From contig JBCAMK010000009.1 of assembly GCA_038503065.1 (NCBI GenBank), positions 744,001-808,000 on the forward strand: a DNA stretch of 64,000 bases. Direction: 5' to 3'. Below the pieces are notes generated by a model. That model did no database searches. It saw only the letters and a program-made list of their open reading frames with translations, and was not told the DNA's origin. This DNA comes from Paragyromitra xinjiangensis. Its lineage: Eukaryota > Ascomycota > Pezizomycetes > Pezizales > Discinaceae. Below are positions 24,801 through 36,765 of this stretch, piece by piece (within the stretch, counting starts at the first letter, position 1; each line of letters opens with the position of its first letter). The position numbers were made by a program, and so were the translations under genes.

Positions 24801-27800
24801 GTGCCGCAGATTTGAAACCAATGCAGTAGAATGGCAGGTCATCGATTTTGCTCTTTGATGAATCCTTTTCGTTTTCTTTGCCTTCTTCATTGAAAGTAGA
24901 GGTCTCATCAGCCAGAATCTTAGTGTCCTTGACGAAGCAGTCCCACTCGTGAGGATGAAGTTGTTTGAGATATTCCAAAAGTGTGACACGAGAGAAAGGA
25001 TCGTCTTCTCGGATGATCTCGCGGAGGGAGAATAAGATCTTCTCGCTGTAATGGGGAATCAAAACGGTGAAGGTAGGCATATTATCAACTGGTAACGGTT
25101 CCGGAATAGGAGTAGACAAGGATTGTGCGAAGAAGGAAATACGGCGTTCAGCCTCACTTCCAGTCGGGAAAAACTCCGTCTTAAAGGAGTGATCTTCCTG
25201 GGAAACGAAAAACGTTGGTGCACGGAGTGTACGTTTGCCCTCTTGCTCAGATGGGACCTAATTATGTTAGCTAGAAATCCTAAGAGTTAGAGAATATGAA
25301 ATACCTGATGATACAAAAGCTTCTGGACGTGGTCGATAGCAAGAAGATGTTCGCGATACATGGAAATGATAATAGCGTTCCAGATCTGTGAAATGAGGAC
25401 CTTCGGCTTGTACTTGATTTCCATATCGGTGGTTGCCAAAACCTTGGAATAGATACGCTTCGGCAGACGCGAAAAGATGTTCCTCCAAGGAGTCCAGATT
25501 GAAATCCCAAGGTAAAAAGAACGAGCAACCGAGAATAAGGCGTTCCAGATAATGTACCATAGATAAGTATCCAAGAAGAAAAGGACCAAATCAGTGAAGT
25601 ACATGAGTGCAAGTAAAACCTGAGGCTGTTTCGTGCAAAGGATTTTAGCCGCTTCGCCAGTTCCGAAGATACTCTCACCGATGCAGTTGTTGATCTTCAT
25701 AACAGACAAAACACGAATAGGATCACGAAGAGACAAGATCAAGAAGAAATAAGACTCGATCAATTTACATGCGAAGATCAGAACCCACAGCCCGTACGAC
25801 ATCCACATATCATTCCCGCGAAGGCGTGGGTAAGAGGCGGTAAAAGTCTGACTGGCAACATACTGACGAGAGTTCTTGTTGAGGTAGCTTCCAAACAATC
25901 CACCCAAGGGCATGATCGCGAAGAAAAAGTACGTTATCAACGCAACAAAAAACTGAATGATTCCGAGAATGTGTGCAATCTTGCCTCCCTGGTTCTTGTC
26001 GATCATGAAGACATATACGGCCGGGGCAATATTAATGACGAAGACGAGGATCAAAAACAACAAGCGTTTGGTTAAGTGCTGAGCACCTGCCCATTTTCGA
26101 GGAACGAAAGCCCACTCAGCACAGGTAGCCATTATCATAATCAACGCGGCAATGGTACCACCAATACCCACAGAAGACCAACGAGCAGCAGCATGGGGCT
26201 GATTGTTGAGCTGTTGCTTGTAATCCTTAGTGTAAAGAGTTGGAGAATTGAACGCAGCATAAAACCAGAAGGAAGAGACATGAATGACCCAGATACGATT
26301 GAAGTTGGTTACCATATGCCACCAGGAGCGAGTCTCTTTGTAGGTCTTGAAAAACACCTTCTTCCAGTCGATTTCTTTCAGCTTGGTATATCGCATGTTG
26401 GTAGGAACATCCACAAGTCTCGACTTGTCGGTCATGATAATCCGCTCAATACCCTCGGGATACCAAAACAATTGATTGCAGTCGTCGTACCCAATGATCC
26501 GGTTGTGATCTACCTCGCGGCGCACGTATTTTCCGTCCACGATCTCATAGCCCTGATCTCGACAGTACTGGTAAAGCGGTGTAATGATTTCATTGAGGTA
26601 AGTGTATTCTGGAACTTCCTCAACTTTTGCCTGGCTTTCGGGAGACGACAAATAGTCATCTGCACACTTGAAAATAAAGCAAAGCACTTCCGGCATGAAC
26701 CGAACCTGGTTCGCTTCACCCCAACACAGAAGGTAAAGGGCCAATTGACGAATGCGATCATGCTGAGACATGCGATTCATCTTCGTCTTCCATCGGTACA
26801 CAGCGGCCTCCAAACTGTTATCCCCTTCCATCTGGGCCAAAGTTTGCTCCTCATTGCCTTCTTCGCCTGACTTGTTCTTCTTTGCAGCAGCTCGTGCCTT
26901 TCGAGTCCGGCGATTGGTTTTCCCTAGCTTCATGTTGGCGAAACCGACAGCATCATCGAGGTCAAGGTGAGCTGCGAAATACCATTTCCGATAATTGGCA
27001 TTATCACCACCAATATAGTCCGCATGGAGAGAAAGGAGCGCTTGGTTTGGGGTCATTCGAGAAGCTCTGGAGTCGAGAAGAACCATCAAGTGATCAAAAA
27101 CATTTCGCATGCTGTCACGTTGGAATCCAAACTTCTTCGTCAAATCCAGAAAGATCTCTTCGATTTCTTCCTTAGAAAGAGGAATTTGGTTCTCTGAAGT
27201 CCAGGCAGGGTATGGTTCCTTTGATCGCTGAGCAGCGGGAGTGTTGCTGTAATCCATTCCATACACAGGTGTTGAGGCACCAGACGACCGATTTCCTCCA
27301 TAAGAGACCTGCGATGATGGTGGACGGTATCCTCGGCGACCATCCTGTCCACCTTCGTACCTTTCATCGCCACGGCCGTAGTAGTCCATCTCTGCCGCTC
27401 TGGCCATATCAGACCTCATGGTGAAATCGCTGAAAGTCTCCGAATCATCCTCGGAGTCGTGTCCTCTCCGCTGTTTACCCTTTCCTTGCTGTCCATACTG
27501 AGGCTGCTGGCCAGCAGCAGGAGCATTTTGGTCTAAAAATCAAAAGTTAGTTATAAGTCCCTCACGATTCTTACGAATCTAGCTACCATAGTATTGGTCA
27601 CCATAGTATTCATCTTCATATCCTAATACCAAATTAGTACATTCTGTAGCTTTTAAATGTGTGCGATATCTTCTTACCGCCTCGGCCATCATTATAATAG
27701 CCATCGTCTTGTCCGTATGCACCATGTTGACCAGCATTATAGTATTCCCTACACCATCGTCAGTAGAGATCTACCTGAGAGAAGTCCAGGTAGCGTACTG

Positions 27801-27941
27801 CTCATCGTAATAGCCGTCTCCCTGCGGGTGACCCTGTTGGTCGTAATGGCCTTCTTGCTGAGGGTGTCCGTAGTCATCCTGATAGTACGAGTCGGTTTGA
27901 CCGTACTGCTGGTCATCGTACGGCTGTTGAGGCCGTGCCAT
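21810..27941 (-). CDS. FKS1: 1,3-beta-glucan synthase catalytic subunit
   Basis: Plasma-membrane GT48 enzyme that makes the main cell-wall glucan from UDP-glucose and is the target of echinocandins. Seven minus-strand exons: 27941-27799, 27748-27678, 27622-27587, 27532-25305, 25257-22434, 22379-22071, 22012-21810, all in phase, giving 1937 residues. The cytosolic N-terminus is rich in Q, Y, G and D and is built from three small exons (143, 71 and 36 nt). FKS1-domain landmarks include [19 protein letters not shown] and [18 protein letters not shown]. Membrane clusters flank the catalytic loop, which contains [14 protein letters not shown] and [18 protein letters not shown]. Hot spot 1 reads FLILSLRDP (about residue 680), a wild-type form; the hot-spot-2 position reads DWVDRCIL. 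Introns are 47-58 nt; the first ends after a CTGAC branch site. It is divergent from the GH72 gene. Confidence 0.97.
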
Positions 27942-30327
27942 CTTGAGAGATTTACTCTCTTAACAGCCTTGTCGATGGTCAGCACGTTTGAAAATTTCAA
28001 AGTAGCCGAGAACCAGCTAGGGCGAAAAGACCGAGCTAGGTTGGAGTTAACTTACTCTAAGATAATGAGCGAGGGGAGATTTATTCTATGTGGCTACGTT
28101 GGTGGACTAGTTAGCGAGATGTAGTTAGGGTGGCTGGTTGTGAGATGATGATTGCTGTGTTTTTGTTTTGAACTGTTGTTTACCTTCGTTGCAATCCAGA
28201 GAGTATTCTCAAAAAAGGGGTTCCAAAAACAATTCCAAACGAACGACAAGTGACAAATGTCTAAAGAAACTCGATAGCAGATCAGCAAGGATACAATAGT
28301 TGGATAAGAGTGGCAGAAAGGCAAATATATATTAAAGTTCCATAAAGGGAACTCACAGTCTTTGGTAAAAGATGGTTGGTACTTTCGTGAGATTAACACT
28401 CAGGACCACGACACTATTACTAGGTGAATTCCTCTTCCGTGATAACGGTAAAGAACACAACGAAACAAGACCTGAAGCGAGCGGAATGGATCAAGCTGAG
28501 GGTGGGAGAGGAGTGATCCTTCGCCAGCGGAAGAATGGGGGAAGAGCGAGTGTCGTAAAGTAAGGGAGAGAGATGGAGTGTGTGGGAGAGAGGGGAGAAG
28601 AAGTAAAAGAGGGAAGGATGCGAAGGCAGAGAAAGAAAGAGCTTGGAATTGCGGGATCGAATGGAAAGGGGAAGGAAAAAACTACCAGACCATGGAAAGG
28701 AGAGCCAGCAGGAAAAACATAAATCAATCAATCAATCAATACATGCACATGGAAGCATGACACCGACAGGGAATCTATGTGCAGGCGATACAGATTCCTG
28801 CCCAAAGAGAGCGATAAAAAGCCACCCGGAGCGTCTCGTCACGGACGGCACCTCACCCCCATGCTCTGTCAACTGCCTATCCTCATCCACACGATAACCA
28901 GCCTTTCCGCTTCTGGCACCCAGCAAACCTCCATCCGTGGGCTCTGGGCCTCCTTGTTTTCCAGAACCAGGACACGGTTCAGGTTTCGAAATGCCTCTTG
29001 CTGAGCTTCCCGATTTGTTCAGATTCCCCGGCGCTTCCATTTCCCGAAAGAAAATCTTCCAGGGGAAACCCCCGTCTGATTGGAACAATCCTGCATCAGC
29101 ATGGATTACAGCTTGTTTCAAGAATAGACCTCGATTAGTGTGCCGTTTGGTTTGTGGCAAGAGTCGCCAGGCCTCTTCCCCCAGACCTCCTCCTCCTTCA
29201 AATTCGAACCCGCTTTCGATCACCATCGGTGGCAACATGGTCCGCAGCAGTACCATAACATCAGTGCAAGCCTAATGGCAATTACATATAATTGGAGCAT
29301 GTCGCGAACGAAGAAAAAGACCTGAAGAGGCTGAACCACACAGGTGCAATTCTCGCCACGAGAAACTGGGAAGCTGCGTTGTAGATAATTTAATTTACAA
29401 GTTACAACCACCCCAGATGGATCATTTCTATAAATATCCTGATCCGAGAAACAAGAACGATAAAGCGCCCCACGTCATCGTGGCACGGAAAATAGGAAGC
29501 AACGAAGTGGACCTGCATCGGTCCTGCAAGACGAGGAAGATAACTGGTAAAGGCAGCAGCTTCGCCAAAACCATCTCGATCTCCGAATATTTAAGCGACT
29601 ACCACTCGCGATCACTGCTGAGCTGTGAACATTCAAGTAGAACACGGAAGATTTAATGAACTGATCCCAAGTAATCTACGAAATATAATGTAAATTTGCA
29701 TGGTTCAAGATTTAGTATTTGATAAGGTACCTGAATGGCCCGGTTCATTAGATCGGCACCGTACCTGAAAAGCTAGCGGTTTCGAGGGAGCACGACCGGA
29801 ACGGAGAAGACAGCGATTTTCCTGGAAGGGTCGGCCTCCCAAAGGGGAGAGATCAATTACTCAGCCTATCCAGGGGTTGTCCAAGTCTGTAGGCAGTTAG
29901 CGCGTGGGCGTCTGAACATTAAACAATGGTAGACTTACGCGTCCGCTTTTCGGCATCTTTATCCAGCACCATTGAAAGGGTGCTGCTTCCCGCCAAGTCC
30001 TGTTCCTCTCCTTCATCCTTCCTGACGTTCCTTTGCAGTGTTGTGCTCGCTACATCTTCTAACAGTCTTTCCCTTCTTCCTTTTTAAACAACAACTCTTC
30101 ACAATCGCTTTCGCGTAAACATTCGCTTACTTATTTGTATTTCTTGTGCCGCTGTGGTTTACCCGTGTTCGGACTTTGGTGTCTTGGTCTTCATTTCTGT
30201 ACCGCCATTCTGCCGTTTTTCTCACTTCGTGATCTTGGCCCTTCCCCCAGTCTCTCTTTGAACTTTCTTGGCTCTTGATAAGCAATCTTATTGCTACCAT
30301 TATTATCTCTGAATTCCCAAGTCAAAG
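27942..30327. promoter_or_regulatory. Shared divergent upstream region of FKS1 and the GH72 gene
   Basis: 2.4 kb between two divergent beta-1,3-glucan genes. The FKS1 side is purine-rich on the plus strand (about 28,500-28,680), that is, pyrimidine-rich in the FKS1 sense; the GH72 side has its own CT-rich stretch (about 29,995-30,100). An ATCA repeat lies at 28,721-28,740. Short open frames on both strands (for example 28,732-29,256 minus) have no family resemblance and are taken as leader or chance. A coupled promoter is possible but not shown. Confidence 0.5.
28721..28740. repeat. Short tetranucleotide repeat (ATCA)n
   Basis: About five tandem ATCA/AATC units in the FKS1 leader or promoter. 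Simple-sequence repeat only. Confidence 0.8.
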
Positions 30328-32231
30328 ATGAGGACTCCGTCATTCGCTTCCTTGGCTGCAGTTGCCAGTGCCCTCGTTGCAGCAGTTTCCGCTGCTGATT
30401 TGGACCCTATTGTCACAAAGGGGAGCAGTAAGTCCTCAATCACATCACCTGTCTACTTTGCCTTGAAAATACCCTAACACTTAGGCTTTATTGCTTTGCA
30501 GAATTCTTCTACAAAACCAATGGCACTGAATTGTAAGTTACCCCTATCCAAATACCAATTGAGCAACAATAGTTGCTGACTCCACATCAGTTACATGAAA
30601 GGTGTTGCCTATCAAGCTTCTGTCACAAACTCTAGCACCACTGCAACTTTCGTAGACCCATTGGCAGATCCAGCAGGTTGCAAGAGAGATGTCCCCTACC
30701 TTCAGGGGCTTGGCACAAATGTTATTCGTGTCTACGCCATTGACACCACCGCTGATCATGCTGAGTGCATGCAATTGCTCAATGATGCTGGCATCTACGT
30801 TGTGAGTGATTTGAGCGAGCCAAGTCTATCCATCAACCGTGATTCGCCAGTTTGGGACGACACCCTTTACCAGCGCTACACCGATGTTGTTGACGCGCTT
30901 GCAAACTACACCAATGTTCTCGGCTTCTTTGCGGGTAACGAGGTTTCTAATAATGCAACAAATACCAATGCCTCGCCTTTCGTCAAAGCAGCTGTGCGTG
31001 ATATGAAGAAGTATATCTCCAGCAAAGGGTACCGTACTATCCCTGTTGGATATGCAACCAATGATGATGCCGGCATCCGCACTCAGTTGGCCGATTACTT
31101 CAACTGTGGCGCAGCCAGTGATAGCGTAGACTTTTGGGGTTACAATATCTACTCCTGGTGCGGTGACAGTTCGTATACCTTGTCTGGATATGATGTTCGC
31201 ACAAAGGAATTCGAAAGCTATAATGTCCCCTCCTTCTTTGCGGAATACGGCTGCAACGTACGTATCCCAAATTATTCGAAACAATCAACATGACGCTAAT
31301 AATTTTTTAGGAGGTGAAACCGCGTATCTTCACGGAAGTTGAGGCTCTATATGGTTCAAACATGAGTTCTGTCTTCTCAGGTGGTATCGTGTACATGTAC
31401 TTTGAAGAGACAAATGACTTTGGTAATGCTTCCTTAGCTATGTGCCATACTATCTTAGACATACTAACACCTTCAAAGGCCTCGTCCAAATTGAATCTAA
31501 TGGAGATGTCAAAACTTTGACTGATTACGACAATCTTAAGAAGGAACTTGCGAAGGTTTCCCCTACCGGTGTTGAAATGGCCAAGTACACCCCGACGAAT
31601 ACTGCTGCTCGTGCTTGCCCCACAAGTGATGCCGATTGGTCTGCCTCTTCCGTTCTCCCTCCGACCCCCAACCAAGAGCTCTGCTCCTGCATGGTGTCCG
31701 CTCTCAGCTGTACTACCTCTTCCAAAGCGACCGAGAAGGGTGCTGCGGCCCTCTTCAGTTACATCTGCGGAGATTCTAACACAGACTGCTCTGGGATCAC
31801 CGCCAATGGTACCACTGGCGAGTACGGCGCATACTCCATGTGCAGCCCTCTTGAACGCCTGGCATGGGCCATGAATGCGGTATGTTAACGCTTTCACCAA
31901 AATGCTCATTATACAATTACTGATTAAATTCTAGTACTACTCGAAAAACAAGGCTTCTTCCACCGACGCTTGTGATTTCAGCGGAAGTGCAACAACCCAA
32001 ACTCCCTCCACAACCTCAGGTGACTGCACAGCTCTCATCAAGGAGGCCGGTGGCACTGCTGGAACTGGAACTGTCACTTCTTTCCCCTCTGGAGGCGCAT
32101 CGTCTACTTCCGGTTCTTCTACTGGTGCTGGTAGCACTCTCTCTGCTCCATCAGTTCAGTTTGGAGCCCTCAAAATCGGAACTGCGATGTTCATGGCTTT
32201 GGTGGGAGGTGTTGCGCTTGTTCTTGTTTAA
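30328..32231 (+). CDS. GPI-anchored 1,3-beta-glucanosyltransferase, GH72 with X8/CBM43 module (GEL/GAS/PHR family)
   Basis: Cell-surface enzyme that cuts beta-1,3-glucan and transfers it to another chain, lengthening wall glucan. Six exons: 30328-30427, 30502-30532, 30591-31257, 31311-31422, 31479-31879, 31935-32231; 535 residues. Exon 2 is only 31 nt. The signal peptide ends near VSAADLDP. The GH72 domain spans roughly residues 20-330 and shows the acid/base glutamate in [10 protein letters not shown] and the nucleophile in FFAEYGCN. A cysteine-rich X8/CBM43 module follows ([10 protein letters not shown] to [16 protein letters not shown], about 355-440). The tail is serine/threonine/glycine-rich and closes with a hydrophobic segment ([14 protein letters not shown]), as in GPI anchoring. 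The X8 module places it with the Gas1-like subgroup. Its neighbour FKS1 makes its substrate. Which GEL paralogue it is cannot be fixed from sequence alone. Confidence 0.95.
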
Positions 32232-34939
32232 TCCATTAAAATCCGAGTGGGAAGGATGTGGGAAGGTTTTGGTGATATTCCAGCGGATGTTACGATATTG
32301 TACTTTGCAGATACATCTTGTAACATGGACATGTACAAAATTAGTTGTGGGCTTTTTCTATCAAATGTGGATTGGACGGTTATGTGGGGTTTTATTTGAG
32401 CTTCTAGCTTTGTTGCGCTATTTTAATTCATTTTTACTGTAACCTTGTTTTTTCCCTCTTCATTCCCTTTGTTGAAAATCGAAATTATTTTACGAAGAAA
32501 ATAGGTTACTTAATTTTTAAGTTCGTTTAAACGCAAGTAAAGTACACAAATCAGCACGCATACACTACATCCGTTGGGTTCTCAAAACGCTAGGCCAAAA
32601 CCACTATCCAAGAGAACGACAACAAATCGAAGTTGATATCAAAATCTAATGACCCCACAACCACTTTCATCAAGATCTGCTGCATGCGAGGGCCTCTCGC
32701 ATCCGTCACTCTGACGGCATGATGAACACATACATGCGGTTACCAGGAATTAACTTCGGGTGACATTCTGTGAAGACTATGATTCCACCAGAGTGGTATC
32801 TTTAATTTCGGCACATCCTCGAGCCTCCTTGAGCTACCTACCCCTGTATGAATCTCAATTGGCTTGCAGTTCAAAATGTATGCAACCGTCAAATTCCCAT
32901 ATCGCGCCACGCATCGGTGGCTCGAGATCGCCGCTACTCCATAACGGGGGGGCTTCCCAGCGGTTCTCGGAACAGAAAAGATGCCGCGCCGCACAAGACT
33001 GCGCCTCGACGTTTTAGCGTAACTAGTTTGATTAGCTTTATCCGATGGGAACTAGCTACTGATAGGGATAAGAAATAATTCGAGTGGAATAGAGCACGAG
33101 GGCCGCGCGGTTTTTTTAAGTTGCACCTCCTTAATGAAGTTTGTTTTGACAATCTTTGGTGATACTTTATACCGTCCCATCTATTTTTGTTTCCCCCAAA
33201 TTTCTTTGGTTGCATCATTCGTACGATAAATCCGAGTCGTGACCACCGGAGCATGAATCCGATGGCGGAAGGGAAGGATTAGCGCGCGACTGTTCTCTTT
33301 TTGGACCGCCAGAATCTGGAATGTCGATAATTAGAGTGGTTCTTTCAGCCGAGATGACTTATCGAAACATACACGGGAAGATGCATGCTTGCTTAGATAC
33401 CGTTTTGGATGAAGCCTCGTGAAGCACGGATGATACGTATACTAGCGTCTTAGATGTTGCAGCTTTTGGGACTTGTCGCAGCCGTCGGACGTGGCATGTC
33501 TTACCGATAATTGTCACTGGTAAGCGTAAGGGAGATGCTATACCTGTAGTTACAGCAGCAGACGGTGTCGTTCGTTATTCCGGCCCACCGCCAAGTACTT
33601 TTGATTCGCTAACCACATACAGCTCTCTCATTGTCCTCCTATCATCACCAACAAGTCCCAGCCATGAGCAGGAGACTTGTGAAAAGTATGGTACAGTGCA
33701 ATCGCCTTATAAGAATAGGGTCGAAATGCGACATAGTACAAGGAGGATATTCTTACAAGAAACCCCGTACATGCCGATATATTTGTTACTGGGGTAACCT
33801 CCACGAAATAGAAACCTAAATGTAGTCATAAAGGGGCTTGTGGGATCGATATCTCACGTTATTAGCTTGATATCCCAAATTACATGCAGAGTAGGTATTT
33901 GTGACAACCTTTGTCCTGCCCTCCACCCCCAGGCATGAAAAGATCAAGTGTAAGATGCTAGGATGTGGTTCGCAGGAGCCAACTACTCCGCAGCTGTACA
34001 TGTAGTAATACCTGTCGAGTCTAGTAGAGACAAAAAGGCACACAAAAAAACATAAACAAACACGGCAGGGCCCATAAAAGCTTCTCAGCTTGCCAGTCTC
34101 GGAAACCAATCGGACTTGGACCAAACATACTTGAGCCTCACCAACCAAAGCTATCATGGACCCATTCATGGGGGCTCTCGATGTAACCATGCATGCCTAT
34201 GTCTCATCTCAAACATGAAAATGAGCCTCACGAGTGCTTCATGGAGGTGATTCTCCCAGCGTCGGACAACATCCCGCTGCCACGAATTCTGAGGAAATCC
34301 TTGGCACTAGACCGGTGCCCGTAGATGCAAGCTTCAGCTGTAGGATTGTGTTTTGTCCCGCAAATTCATCACGGATGGCATCCCGCAGGTGGGGCTGGAC
34401 TATCCTGTGTTGGGGGCTATCATAATGCTTAAGATCAAGGGCATTATTGAAGAGCAGCAACTCTAGCAGAGATGAAGTTGGGAAGGAAGGGGGAAGATAA
34501 AAAATGGTTATTAAGTTTATAACTCTTCGGGGGGTTCAGTCTACTATACGCATACTATAGCTTACTTTGTCTTGCTTGCTACGGTATTTGTGTTCGCTAC
34601 CGCACTCGTTCCAACATATAGCCAGTTGGGACAGGACGGGGGGACCGGAAACTGGTATCTAGGCTATTTATTTACTGTCAAATTGGGATGATGGGAATTC
34701 CCTTGTTCTGCCCCACAATGCGGGTCATACCGCAATGGAAAATTGGTCCGATTTATAAGCAAGGTAACTTCAAATCGCGGCTGATATTAATAGCGAGCAA
34801 AGTCTTTATTTCTCAATTACTACTTCACACGATACTCCTCCCTCGCTAATTATGATGGTCCCCAAGGTTGTCTCTTTAGTGCTTTTAGTTTCGATGTAAC
34901 CCTCGTGAGATTCCTGGGAGGTGGTGAGCCTAGGACTTA

Positions 34940-35110
34940 CAGTGCCAAAAAGGGGGATGCGATTGGTACAGCATTTTTATGATATTCTAAAAAAATGCTG
35001 GATTAATTCTGCGGTGCTACGGGATCTATCAGCAAATGCAGCAGCGCTCTAGAATTAATACAACATTTTCTAAAAATGCAGTAGTAGACCTACCCTATTT
35101 TTTGGTACTG
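34940..35110. mobile_element. 171-bp fold-back MITE (Tc1/mariner-like)
   Basis: The ends are inverted copies: the left begins CAGTGCCAAAAAGG and the reverse complement of the right begins CAGTACCAAAAAATAGGG. The inverted match continues, with small gaps, through GCATTTTTA and ATTAATTCT to near the middle, so almost the whole element can fold on itself. It is flanked by TA on both sides (34,938-34,939 and 35,111-35,112), the target duplication of Tc1/mariner transposons. CAGT-type ends are typical of pogo-like members. No transposase is encoded, so it would need one in trans. Confidence 0.75.
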
Positions 35111-35415
35111 TAGTTTGCACTGGTTAAAATGAGAACTTAGGATTACGTGATTAGGCGTAAATAATGTAATGGATAGTTTCTTAAGATAATATCAACTTAT
35201 GAGCCCTTAAAACGTAAGAGCTGTAACTTTTAAATGCGGCTCAATCCGAAAAGTTTGTTATATCCCCCTCAAAGTCACTCTCTAGAGCTAATATCATGGA
35301 AAACATATATCCCAAGTCGAGTGATAATTCATGATCTACAATATGATTGATTGACCGATCGATCGATTCATTAAGCACATTCATTCCATAATATGTCATT
35401 CTATCGTATAGTAGC

Positions 35416-35431
35416 TACATACATGTATGTA
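35416..35431. repeat. 16-bp palindrome containing TACATGTA
   Basis: TACATACATGTATGTA is a perfect palindrome with the recurrent octamer at its centre, in AT-rich intergenic DNA. Confidence 0.75.
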
Positions 35432-36765
35432 CTTATTCTGTACTGTAAGTTTCATGTACCTTGTACCCACATCTTACTATCAGTGAAAAAATTTGATGCT
35501 TATTTTTTCGTAGAGGCACTTATATTATAAGTAGGTGTATGGGGATGGGGTGCTAAGGAAGCCATGCTAATCGGCGTTTGGTGACACTCCCATCATATGC
35601 ATATGATTGGCAAGGGGAATTGGGTAGAGATAAGCCCACGCGGGGTGAGGTTGATGCTAGCCGCGTGGTGATACAGCCCGGCCAGTACCTACCTGCACGT
35701 CAAAGCTCGCGCCCCAGCCGACATCGATCGGGATTTTGATATCATTGCTGAAGCCAAAGGGGGACATGCAGGTGCAGAATCTGACTTCTTTGGGGCGCGG
35801 GTGTTGAGTATATTTGGGGACGCGCAGCATTTTGACTCATTGCTTTTTGTGGTTTGAAAAGTGATCCAGTTGTATCCCTCAAGGTGTGTTTTGAGTGTTA
35901 TAAGAAAAAAAATATATCCGTGACAGCGGTAGAAACAAGCTCATTATCTATTTACCTGGACAAGAGGGATATCCCGCGGAAATCTTGGGGAGCCAAATCG
36001 TGTACTATGAAAAGGGACGTAAGAGTAAGGCCCAGTACTTGAAAGAAGAATGCGATCTTAAAAAATATCTGATATGGATTATTAGAGTCAACATCAGCTC
36101 TTTAAAAAGAAAAATAAGGGCTGGACAAGCTTACACAAACGAAACTACAGTGCCTAGAATTTATCTATTCTAAAATTTCTATTCCGATAGTTTTATTGGG
36201 AACGAATCATATAAACCTTCTCACGTTTTCTCCTCTTCCGTTTGTATATTTCGGCATCAGCAACCAAGTATAGCCGCAGCTGAAGTGTGACGAGTCCACA
36301 AAATATTTCGTGCTCAAAGTGCAGCTGAATATCATGCATTCTACGTTTTACTTATTCGTGAGAATATGAGCTAGGGGTGAACTGGTGGGCTGCCGATGGA
36401 TCCTGTGTATCTAGGCAGAATTTTGGGATATCTGTAACTCCTGTAAGTCCCTCACCGGGAATATGATTACTGATAGGCTGCGGGAGAGCCGTCTGTATCA
36501 GCCAGTAGATGAAAATCGTCTGATTCACAGGGGATAAGCAGTGAGTTGGTAAGTTCCACGCCAAGAAGTTGGTGTGCCTAGAAAATTTTAGCTTACTTCT
36601 GTTGCCGTGGCAACCATACACACAGGATCAGGGCTTGTTTACAGGCATTGCTCCCATCCACACTCCACGTTCGCGAAAGAAAACCCTAGCCTGTCACGTC
36701 TTATCCAACCGAAAAAGCATCGAATACTGATACCCGTATCTCGAAGATCCTTTGTGTGAGTAATA

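Larger units (their letters stand above)
32232..36765. other. 4.5 kb intergenic region with a fold-back element
   Basis: No gene supported; all open frames are under 130 codons and unrelated to known families. AT-rich from about 34,500 on. Contains the TA-flanked inverted-repeat element at 34,940-35,110, TACATGTA octamers at 33,997 and 35,420 (the latter inside a 16-base palindrome), and the SprT-gene promoter at the right end. Confidence 0.55.

Noticed and set aside
26076..26870. 264-codon open frame antisense to FKS1
   Set aside because: It lies wholly inside a confidently identified FKS1 exon and shows no family resemblance.
28732..29256. 174-codon minus-strand frame in the FKS1/GH72 spacer
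   Set aside because: No recognisable domain or splice structure, biased composition, and overlap with other short frames on both strands. It is most likely leader or promoter DNA.
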